Part shown: one piece after another, positions 1-12,000 of the stretch
Layout of the letters: every line of letters starts with the position of its first letter
Position numbering within the stretch: position 1 is the stretch's first letter
Source of the DNA: Pelargonium cotyledonis
Lineage: Eukaryota > Streptophyta > Magnoliopsida > Geraniales > Geraniaceae
Direction: 5' to 3'
Length of the DNA stretch: 27,523 bases
NCBI GenBank assembly: GCA_036897625.1
Contig: JAYMTA010000517.1
Span: 1-27,523 of the forward strand
Made by a program: the position numbers and the translations under genes
The notes under the pieces: model-generated
The model's input: only the letters and a program-made list of their open reading frames with translations
What the model was told of the DNA's origin: nothing
Database searches by the model: none

Positions 1-76
1 CCATTTTTTTTTTTAATTTTGATTGATGACAACATATATGATCGGGTTTTTTTTTTTTTTTTTTTTTTTTTTGCAG

Positions 77-3000
77 TCCACTGAGGACAATGTTTTGGAA
101 AATGAGCAGCCTTGTAGATTCCAAGTGGATGCGTCACCCAACCAAGAGGTTCAGTTGTCAATAAAGGTACTACGTTGCACCTCTGGAGCTCCACTTGCTA
201 TGCCTGTTGTTTATTCATGATCTAGTTTTGTTCTGATAATTTTTCTCTGTCTCGTAGGTCATGCTTCAACCACTTGAAGTTACTTGTTATACAGAATTTT
301 TCCTGAATTTCTTAGAGTTTTTTGATGTAGTAAAATCATCAAAGTTCCAGCATGAAAGGGTTAGTTCTCGCCTGCCTTACATGAGTATACCTTATATTTA
401 CTGGGTCAGTGTATTACATCTTCTGCATACATAGCATTTGTGACTCTGTCCACTATTGTAAGGTGTCATGTTTAGAAAGATGAACAAATTGAAGTGTGAA
501 GACAAATAAGATAACATAGTTCTGCCCTAAAATCTACATCCACACTCCAAATGTCCAAGGGCTGGACGTGTATTGACAAACTTGTTGTGTGGAGTACAAT
601 GACATGTGTTTACGTCGTTAACAAGACTCACAATTAAGAGAAGTCAAGGTTGTTAAACCAGAAAATAGGTTCCATAACTTGGAAATGGATGGATGTCCAA
701 GGAGACGATGCAAATAAGCAGGGGAGATGGTACTAGCAGCAATGAGAAACCAACATTCACTAAGATAGTAGTGGCTCTGTGACTCATGTTCTTTCACCAA
801 TTATCTAATCAATACCCAGGTCTTGCAAAAACACATTTGTAGGTGTGAATGGTATAGAGCAAGAAAGGGTCTTGATGAGTCGGCTAATAGGTAACAAGTT
901 AAAATGACTTTTAGGTACGTATGACACATAATCTGAAGTCAAAGAGTTAAGGTGTTTGACTTGTCCCATTCCAATGAATGCAGTTTTGGTACCATCAACA
1001 ACTATCATATTAGGTAAGACATCATAATATTCAAGTGAGTAGAAATGATATTTGTTTCCACACAAATGATCCGCAGCCCTTGAATCCGCTATCCAAGGTT
1101 GAGGAAAGCGACCTTGGATAACCTTGGAAATGACTGTTTTTCTTTTAATCTTTGCTTAACCTTCCATTCAATTGATACTTATTGCTGTTGGCATAACTGT
1201 ATTTGAATCTCTTAGACTGGTTGGTCACTGTCCCGCTTTTTTATGTTATCTATTCAGATAGTATGTATAGTGTTCAGGTTCAGTTCATTAGTTGTTAAGT
1301 CAATATTAATCCTCATGCAGGTGCTGGCATCACTAAATGGCATTGAAGATGTTAAAACACGAGTGCTATCGAAAGCTGAGTGAGTTCTTATTAACACCAA
1401 TGCAACCTTTTCTTTTACTATATTAGAATTTGTTATGTCAATTATATCTTTGATACCGGATAACATAATTATTGAATGTATAAGCCCAATGTTTTTATTT
1501 TTATTTTATAATTTTTATTTTGCAGGTACATTCTATCAAGTCATAAAAAAGTGACATGGGATGTTAGTATCATCAATGTCATCATAAATATTCCTTGGAC
1601 AAATTCAGTTTCAGAACAATGTAGCTTGGTAATTCTTTGATTTCATTAATTTTCTTGCTCCCTGGATACCTTATTCTGTTATCTTTAGTCTACCGCCTTT
1701 ATCATTTTCTTCTGCATCTTTTGATTGGGTGTATTTCTGTGTGTTGAGAGTTATACCTTCACATACTAAAACCTCCTGCTCCACTTACATTTTTTTTTCT
1801 CAGAAAAGTTAATTATTTAAGTCTCACACATGCTTTCATTCAGATATTTTAATGTATGGCATGCAAGGTTCCTTACTATAGTAGTTCTTAATTAAACTAA
1901 TTTTAGTGGTCCTTCAAATAGTTATGTGGTTAAGCTTCTACAATTCTACGTGCTATTTTTTGGTTCTCTAGAGATAACTAGGATGTAACGGGTTTGGCAC
2001 TTGGCAAAAATGTACAAGAGAATCTTGATGGGGCATGGGAGCAATTTTTAATGGTTCAAGGCACATTTGAGCGCAGCGATCTTCAAGAACTTAACTCCTA
2101 TGTAAAGCACGGACTTGAAAGTGAAATGTGCCTTTTGGGAATCTTTGTAGGTGCTTTAGCCTATGATGCGTCTCCCTTTACATGCTTTACTGTCTATTTG
2201 ATGGCTATTTTTTTCCTAGCCTCTTTTGAGGTGTGAAGTAGACATGATCCATATTGGAATTCACTTAATTTAGCATTTTCATTGCACACTGCGGTCCTGT
2301 TATAGGTGTCAGCATTTTGAGTTTCTAGAATCAATCACATCTTTTAAACCTCTTTTTAAAATTTTCTTCCATTTATTTATTTATTTTCTGTGCTTTTCTT
2401 CTGAACTCTGAAGGTTTGACACCGAATTTCTCTAGCATGTGGGTGTTAAGGTTCTACTTATGTTGGTTTACTATTGTCTATCTTATTTGAATGTTTTAAT
2501 GGACAGGTATTAGAATCAAAAGCTCTTTATATTAAATCTGAAAGCATTAGATGCTCTTTTGCTTCAATTACTGAAGATCAGTCCTATATTCTGAAAAACT
2601 TGTCAAAGATGATTTCTTCCTACGACTATTTGATGGGCTTCCGAATTCAAGATCTTTATGATCTTGTTGGTGTCATGCTTGATGATTTTGAGGTAGGTCC
2701 CTTGTCGTTGTTGGATTTCTATATTATATCTTTAGGAATGGTTCCTGAACATTGCCACTTTTTTCATGCAGATAAAGCTCCTGATGTCACGTTTCGCCAA
2801 ACCAATCACAGTTTTAGAAAGATTTAATGCATCTATTAACTTGGCATGCTGCATAATCCCAAATGAATCAATCTTGAAGCAGTTGGAGGTTCTTAATATC
2901 TTCTAGATCATTGTCTTTATGGTTACAGTAGTTCTATCTTAGTAGGAATGTAGAATGCTATCTAGCTTATTGGAATTGAAGGTAGTTATGGACATAGTAT

Positions 3001-6000
3001 TTTTGTTGCATTCCTATATACTAAATTCTCAGTTCCTTATGCTTAGTTTAGTTCTGTACTTATGAATAGAATAGAAGTTTGAACTTTTGGTTTATACGTG
3101 CTCATCTTATGGAGAGAGAACCAATAAATCGAGGAGCTTCTCTGGTGCTTTGGTAAGTACACAGTACATGCTCAGGAGTACACACGAAGTACCAATACCC
3201 GGTACTGGTAGGTCCTCCTTTTAGGAGTACCCATGCTTCACAGCTTCTAGGTCATATGGTTACTGTGAGGTCACCAGGCATGGTTGTATTCAGTTCTAAA
3301 GAGCAACTTTTTTTTTTTGAACGGATTCTAAAGAGCAACTTTAATTGGGCATGAATTTGGGTTTTCTGTTTGTTAGTTCTACATTTGTATCTCCCTCCAT
3401 GGGCTGGATGAGAGAAACTCTGGCTTGAGTTTCAAGTGAAGTAGGTTATGTGGAAGATGGGCTTGATTTTATGATAAGAATGTTGTGCGTAGTTGTTATG
3501 TTTTTGTAGATAAATTTATTTGTTGTAAATGAAGATAAAGTTTATTATTGTCTTATAGAGGATATGAAATATTTTATTATACACATATCATCTGCTATAT
3601 TTATAGATCTATGTGCAACAACATATCAGACGTTTTTTTTAGTTTTTTTTTTTTGTTTTTGTTTACTTTCCTTGTTTTGTCATTCTAAGTTGTTTTCTTA
3701 ATTTCAGGTTCATTTTGGTGTATCTTCTCTTGCTGCTAACTTGTCTCCAACCATATATGAATCGATTCTGGAATTGATTGCAAATTTGCATTCTAGATCT
3801 GCTTCTCTGTTGGGGAGAAATCATAATTTGCAGCACATCACTTCATATAAGCTGGGTACTCCTGTTTTTTATTTCTCTCTCACCGCAAATTTGGAGTTTG
3901 TTGGTTTCTATATTGACCTTGCAAATGATGGAGATGATAGCTCTGCTATCATGCTCTCTCTCCACAAATTAGATATTAGGTATGTACTTGGACTCGTGAT
4001 TTTCTGCTTATATATGCCTAGTTATCTCTATGCTTGTGTTCTGAAACTCGCATAATCAAATAACTTGATGCTGTTATGACTATGAACCCATTTATCGTAG
4101 AATTAGAGAGCTCAATATGCATTTTGGTATTGTGTAGGACCAAAAAATTGTGTCATTAAACTCGAATGCAACATTTTACAATCTGGCAAAATATAAAGCG
4201 ATGTAAAATAGATTATGTTTTCCAAGGAGTGTGAACTGCATCCCTTTTGAAGAAACACAGTTTTTAGCTCTTTGGAAAAGAAGGCCTGATGGACTGTGAA
4301 TTTTTATTTTTAATATTTTCTTCAAGGTTGTTATCCATAAGTAATAGTGAATGTCAGTTTTTTTATTGTCAGCTGCAATTAATTTCTGCACTGCTTATAA
4401 CTTATAATTTTACAAATATAATTTTTAAAGGCTTACAAATCCTTCTGTGTGAATAATCTTCAAGTGAAGTAAATATTCAAGTCACAAATGTCTTGGAAAT
4501 CAGGATTTCTATCACAAGAATGCTATTTTGAGTTGTTGAATAAAGATTTCTCACCTCGTTATATAGTTTAAGTACATTTTCCATTGTACAAATTGTAGGT
4601 ATGATCTGATGGAATTTACGGAGTTTTTGGTTTCCATGAGGGCTTTGAAAATCATCTCTTATCCATTAAAGCATGAAATGGACACCCATACTTTGTGCTC
4701 ATCGGGAAATGCATGTGCTGTCAGTTCTGCATATCAGCAAGATATGGGTGTTAGACCTTCCAATCAAAGCGACAATTGTAATGATAGAAGTCCATCAGCT
4801 GAAGCATGCTTTCTTTTACGTCATGAAGCTCCGAGAAGTGCAAATTTTGTTTGGCACAAGTGTACAATATGGTTGAATGATATTGATCTCCACTGTCACC
4901 CTTATATAGTTGGGTTGCTGATTGGATTTTATGGGAAAGTTTCTGCAAATGGTGCTTCTTTCAATGACAATTCCTTTAGCTATCATGTGCATGCAAAACC
5001 ACCCAAAACAGTTCCTATTTTTCCATTTCAAAAGTTTGGTTTCTCAAACTTCTTTGAAACTGGGTCTGAACATGAAAACATTTCTTTGGATTCTTTTCCA
5101 TTTGTTACAATATACAATTCTAGTGCCCTCAGTAACCTTGAGGGATCACTTCTTTACTCCATTCCTGACTGGAGAAAATATTTTGATGTAAGAGTTACAG
5201 AATCCCGAAGTCCAAGAAGCATCATAAAGAATGGTTATAAATCCTCAGCATTGAAATCTACACATTGCATGGATGTATTCCCTCTGCCACAAAGTTGTGA
5301 TGCTGCAGATGTATTTGCAATTGATTTAAACTTCAACGGTATCAGAGTGCACTTTCATGATTCTTCTTGCACTATTGGAACTATTGCACTATCTGAATCC
5401 AAATCTACACTTTTTGTTTTGAAAGACTCCATGGATATGCTGTGTTCTATTGATGGATTGACTCTCTCTTCATCTTGGTTGCCTCATAATCCCAATAGGT
5501 TTCTGTGGGGACCATCATTATCTGGTCTCTCACCGATCCTAAATATACGTGTAAGGAAAGAGAATGTCAGCTCATTGAATTCAGAAATCGAAGTAAGCAT
5601 CGGCATTCAGCATGTATGCTGTACTCTGTCACCTGAGTATTTGGCCATTATAATTGGGTACTTTTCATTGCCTGACTGGAAAACAGATTCATTTCAACAA
5701 CCTGTTACTGAGAGTTGCGAGTATGCTGATCAGGGACTGGGGATCGCCATTATATACAAGTTTGAAATACTGGACTCCACTTTGTTTTTGCTTGTTGAAA
5801 GCAATGTACAACAGTGTCTGAAGCTTGAAGTTCAACAACTATACTGTAGTTTCATCCCTAATGGCACTTCAGATAATGTATTGGAGGGCATTCCTTCTAA
5901 ATATGTGATTCCGTCACATAAAGTTATAGGAAGAAAGCAGTGTCTAAATATATTTGGACGAGATTTATTCCTATCTTTGTTGCTATTGAAGGATGATGGA

Positions 6001-9000
6001 TGTGTTTGCTCAGTATCAGATCATAATACTGACTATAGAACTATCAGCTTGATTGCACCATTAAGTGTGGATATGTGGATAAGATTACCTTGTGAAAGTG
6101 AAGTGTCTTTTGAATGCTCTCCCCCTTCAACCTGTATTATGACAAGGATTAGCCACTGTCAAGTATATGCTAATGGTAAGATGGTTTGTCCTTCAAAGTT
6201 GGCTTGAGCTTTGATGTTCATATGTATCTCCTCTTTCTTGTATAATTGAATGCATCCTTTTCTTGTCTTTGTCAACAGATTGTCACTTTTTTGATGGATG
6301 TGAGACGCTACTTGATGTCATAAATCACTTTTCTCCAGTAGGTGATGTAGCTAGATGTTACACATCTGATGTCATGCAGTTCCTTCAATCAAAAGCGTAT
6401 CCAAATGAATTCAAGTCTGGTTCTCCTGTTGCCTCTGGAGGGATTTTTACAGAACTAAGGTGTTCTGTTGATTCTTTGTTGATAGATCTGCATTGCTTGA
6501 AAAATGAGTCTACTTTACCAGTGGCTAAGATTACTACACAGTTTACTTTGCTGGGATCATTTAGACACGATACACCCTTAAGCTTGGATTTTAGCTTCTC
6601 ATCGTTGGCATTGCACTCATTGCTTGATTGTATCTCATTGGCACAATGTGCTGGAACTTGCTCGACATCTACAGTGTTTGGTATTTCTTTACTAAAGTCC
6701 AATGGAGATGGAGATGAGTTTCAAATATCTCTTCCTTCTCTTCATATTTGGCTACATTTTTTTGACTGGGTTGATGTCATTCACCTATTAAATTCTTATT
6801 CTGGAAAACTGGCTAAAACTGGGCTTCTGGACAAATCACCGAAAAATTGCAGCATGCTTGATGGTGACTCAATAGAATATGCAGCAAAAACTTCTGCTCA
6901 GAGTTCGCCTCAGAATTCAAGTATATCAACTTGTGTTGCAGCAGATAAGTTAAAGAAGATATCCAATCTAGTTATGAGGTCAGAGGATGTTGGTGTTACA
7001 TTTCACTTGCCTATCCAGGTTAGCGATGAAGCATTTAGTCTATTTAGAAGAGCTGAAGTGAAAGAGGAGAGGTCTCTAAGTGTATCTTGCATCAAGGAGG
7101 GGAAGTGCTGTAAATTTGTTGCAGTTGCTATAAGTAGTAGAAGTAGTGAACTATTCATCACTGACAAAAATGCTAGATTGAAGTTAACTTTGGAAAAAGT
7201 AAGTAGCAAAGTGGAGATATGTGAGGAGAAGATTGTTAATTCCTGGCCTTTCTTCCAGATACTTCAAGTTTATGTAAAGGCTGAGGTTTCTCGTAATTTG
7301 ACAGAGCTTTTGCAAGTCAATGTAGAAATCGAGTGTGACCGGTTTGATGTGTGGCTTTCAGATCGGGTATTTTACTTCTGGAACAGTGTTGGTGTCAATA
7401 TTCCTGAAGTAGGGTCTTCTCAACCAAAGTTCAGTAATATGGATTTTAAGATTCAATTAAGGAAAGTTTCTCTCTTGCTAACTGATGGAAGGGTAAGTTA
7501 ACCTTTTTCATAAATGTAACCTATTGTATGAGAAATGTTGGATACAAATTACTAATAAGAATTAAATACACCATTCTTGCTCTTAACAATATCATGTTAG
7601 AGTTTGAATGTAGGTTGGCCTGTCATCGGCTCTACTTGTTCATGTGTTTTTTTTTCCAATAGTGTAGTGGTGGATATTTCTTTTTCTATTAAACTTTTAA
7701 ATAGATAATCACTTTGATAATTTCCCTTGGAGTTATTACCTGTGTTTTTTCTATCGTAAACACCATATAACTATTTAAATCGTTAGCATATGGTCCTTGA
7801 AATTATGAACTCTTTACATGCTTATACTTATGTGTACCAAGACATGGGATATTCTTTGCCTTGTCTTCTACACTATCATAAGAGTTTTTACGTATCTTAC
7901 AATCTCCTTCTTCGCAATCTGCACATAGCCAAGTTTATAAGTAATGTAGACTATGGGAGGCAAAATAGTCCCAGTGAGGATCAAACTTTTGATCCCCGGT
8001 TCATGAGACCAGCTTTCTATAATCAACTTCTTTGAACCACTGCAATCCACACTTCTCCAAACCTTACTGCAATCCTTTTTCTTTCATTTTTGTTTTAGAC
8101 ACCACAATTTTTATTTCATTCATTTTTTTAACTTACACTTGGTGTTGACATGTAGTGGAGCTGTAGCGGACCTCTATTGGAAATTTTATTGAGGGACTTC
8201 CTCTTATGTGCTAATGTGAATGAAAATGGCATGGAGGCCTCTGTTGATAGCGATCTTCAAGTGAACTATAATAATATTGACAAGGTATATTGATTTTAGA
8301 ACCATCATAGGCTTCTACTCTGTTCTGTAAGTGGTGTTTTAACATTAATGTTCTTTTTTATATTGTTAGGTCGTCTGGGAGCCTTTTGTTGAGCCTTGGA
8401 AGTTTAATTTAAAGATAATTAGAAAATTTGCGATGATTGCTCTGCTGAACAGTTCCATTACTTCTGATATTCATCTCATGTCAACCACACAGCTTAACTT
8501 GAACTTCACAGAATCTCTTATTGAGGTATAAACTTATATATTAATCTTAGTGTTTCGAGAATTAGCTTTATTAGCATTTAACATCCTGTGGTGGTTTGAT
8601 ATAGATCAACTGTTTTTGAGGTTGTTGCTTGAAGGCACAAATTCATATGTACTGAACCAACAGAATTTGAAGGCATTCTCTCTCATCATTTCAAAGAATT
8701 TTCTTCATTATGAATGTTGTTTGTTAAAGTGGATAATAAAGTCTCACATGGAAATATTTTAAAGTTAATGAGCTTCGCATAATGGTAGAAGTGAAACCCT
8801 ACTAAAAAGTTGACCTTGGCCTGATGGTGGCCCATTTATGCTGCCTCCCCTTGTGGTATCCGGCATGCTTGCACATGGGGATGCATGATGCATGCAACGG
8901 CTCACGTGTGGAGGAAAAATAACCCACACATGAGGGGGAGTGCCGATTTAGAAAGGCCCCAATTGTGCACGTATCGAGTCCACCGATAAAAAAAAAATGT

Positions 9001-12000
9001 GAGACTCGCACGTGACGGAGAGTGTTGAAGTGGGTAATGAACTCTCACATGGAAAAAGTATAAAGTTAATGATAAGGTTGACATTTTAGTGTGGAAGCCC
9101 AAACCATTATGCATAACTCAATTTTAAATTCAACACTGTCTATTTGTTGACTTTTTTTTTTTTTATTTTATTTTATATCAATGATCGAGTACTTTATTAG
9201 GCATCGTCCCAAACGGGAAGAACGAATAAGAGTTAGTTTACCTTATTGTTATTTGTAGATATTGACATCATCAGAATGCTTCTTAGGAAGTTGACTGTTG
9301 ATGGTCCGTAATCCCTTCTTACACTTAGTCTAGACAACACATTGAAAATGCGTATGAACAAAGAAGCTATATGCTTAATTTGCTTTTGTGCTGCATGAGG
9401 TTATAGGAACCCTTAAACCTCAGTACTTAAGAAACATTTTGAATGTTTTTTGTTTTTTTTTTGTTTTTGAAGTGTGCTTGTAGGACAATTGAAATGGTTA
9501 TGGATGCTTGGGGTTTGATCACACCAAATGATATCCATGAAAAGAAGAGATCCTCATACCCACAGTTCTCTGAAGATGTTTGTGCTGGAAGATATGCTCC
9601 CTATGTTCTTCAGAATTTGACCTCTTTGCCTCTCGTATATCATGTGTACCTAGGGCAGGCTAATTTTTATGAGTTTGATGTTTCAGAAATGAATGATGGA
9701 AAATCTTTGGATCCAGGTTCATCTGTTCCAATTTATCTTAATGAAACTCCTGAGGAGCAACTCTCTCGATATCGACCAGTTCATTCTTCTGACAAATTAA
9801 ATGAGCAGTTAAATGGGGTAGCACATCATTTTATGACCATTCAACTTGATGGAACATCCATGCCTTCTGCTCCAATTTCAATGGACCTTGTTGGAGTTAC
9901 CTCCTTTGAAGTTGATTTCTCTAAGGTTTCAAGTAAAATTGAATCTGAGAAGGTTGGGGATGCTACAAAATATAATGCAAAAAATGAAGATAATGTTAGA
10001 ACCAATGCCCATAGTGGTTTTGTTGTCCCTGTTGTGTTTGATGTTTCAGTACAGCGATATAGCAAGTTGATTCGATTATATTCAACGGTATATACTTTAT
10101 TGATGTTTTATGATTTTGACATATTTAATTTATGTTTATGTTGCTCTCTAGTGCTCATTACTTTTCCCTTGCACTTTACTATTTCAGGTTATACTCTTAA
10201 ATGCAACTTCAGTGCCATTGGAAATTCGCTTTGATATTCCATTTGGTCTATCTCCAATGGTATGAACAAGTCTTAACCATCCATCATATGAAATTCTTTT
10301 CTGCTCATGGTATACTTTCTTTAAATCATTGCTTCTGTGTTTCAGATCCTAGATCCAATATACCCTGGTCAGGAATTTCCACTACCTTTACATTTAGCAG
10401 AGGCCGGTCGCATGAGATGGCGTCCACTGGGAAATTCTTACCTGTGGAGTGAAGCTCATAACCTCTCCAATATACTTTCACAGGAAAGCAAGATTGGATT
10501 TCTTAGATCTTTTGTTTGCTATCCATCTCATCCAAGTAGTGATCCTTTTCGTTGTTGTATATCAGTTCAAAATATCTGCTTGCCTTCATCTAGCAGGGCA
10601 GATAAGGTTTCCTCGCTACACAATAATCATACTTTGACACAACCAGTTGAAAGTTGTGGTCAGGTGTTGCATGATCTAGGCAAGTCAAAGAAATGTTTTA
10701 TTCACCATGTGACCCTGAGTACTCCTTTAGTAGTCAACAACTATCTTCCAGAAGCTGTAACACTGACAATTGATAGTGGTGGAGTTACTCATACCTCATT
10801 GCTTTCAGAGGTTTGTCAATGACTTTGTTATAAGCTTATACAGGAAGTTCCACTCCTTTTTTATTTATTTTTTTATTTATAATTTTAATATTGTTTTAAT
10901 TGTTTTTCTTCATTTGTTTGCTATACTAGCAGTGCATGAGAACTAACAATCCAGTTCTTTGGCTGGTCAAGACAGGCACATCATTCTTTTTTGTGTTTAT
11001 AGTAATTGACTGCATCTAAAAATATTGACCATACTTCTAAATCATTTTAGGTGCAAACATCCTTCCATCATATTGACCCTTCGCATGACCTGGTACTAGA
11101 ATTCCATATGCGCGGCTTCAAGCCTTCACTGATGAAGTTCCCCCGCACAGAAATATTCAGTACTGTAGCAAAGTGCAGTGGAAGCAAATTTTCTCTGTCT
11201 GAAACTGTGACTTTCAATCCTGATTTGCAAAATGGTACTGTTGATCCCTGTTCTTTCATTCTCGTGGTGGTAATAATTATGAAAAAAAATGTGATTGTAG
11301 TATACTTGTTACATTTTTCTAGGTCCTGTATATGTTAGCATGGAAAAAATGATGGATGCATATTCTGGTGCTCGAGAGGTCTTTATTTTTGTTCCCTTTG
11401 TATTATGTAATTGCACTGGCTTTCCACTGATTATCAACTCTGCCAATGAAACCAAAGAAAGTGGATGCATTCTTCCTTCCTGCTATGATTTGGCTGAGTA
11501 TGAACTACTTCATAATGAAAAGGATGGTCTCAGCATTTTATCTTCAGATCAGGTTTCATATGCTACAGCTTCACATACTGCCAGTCCAGCAAGGTCTTTA
11601 TCAAGAAGTCGCATAGTTTCAACCCGAAAGAACGTCAACCATCATTCATCGAGATTCCCAAACCGACCTATGATGTCATCGGGGTCCTTTAATATTTTCC
11701 CTGGGCAGTTGGAGAAACATAATTTAGAAAGCCAAAAGGCTTGTCTAAGCAGTGTAAAGGATACCAACTTGGTTGAAAATGAGCGTCAAAAAGTGAAGGC
11801 GTGCATGTATTCTCGGAATCCAGTTTCCTCATCTAGCGAAGTTACAGTAAAACTTTGCATGTGCCCACCTGATTGTGGTACAGATTTTGTGCCAAGTTCT
11901 TCATGGTCTAGCCCATTCTCTCTTCTTCCACCCAGTGGATCGGCAAATGTTCTTGTTCCACAGTTGTCATCAAATGCCGCATTTATTATATCTGTGACAT

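Larger units (their letters stand above)
77..8525 (+). other. VPS13 exons 1-11: middle of the lipid-channel (RBG/extended chorein) region
   Basis: These eleven exons encode about 1,335 residues, including two very long exons (1,577 and 1,214 nt) typical of plant VPS13 genes. I see no catalytic motif, signal peptide or membrane segment. The text is alternating hydrophobic and polar, beta-rich, as expected for the repeating groove modules of bridge-like lipid transfer proteins. Family-like signposts are LMGFRIQDLYDL followed by LDDFE (exon 5) and WLPHNPNRFLWGP (exon 8). Assignment to the groove rests on position upstream of the VAB domain, not on a motif I can prove. Confidence 0.7.

Noticed and set aside
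3708..4055. Extra coding sequence past 3979 in the open frame running to 4055
   Set aside because: The donor GTATGT at 3980 and the phase-2 join to 4599 restore the expected DIRYDLMEFTEFL; the tail is intron.
7930..8050. Possible tRNA-derived SINE on the minus strand in intron 9
   Set aside because: A B-box-like GTTTGATCC is present, but spacing and an A box do not fit, and no ends or tail were found.
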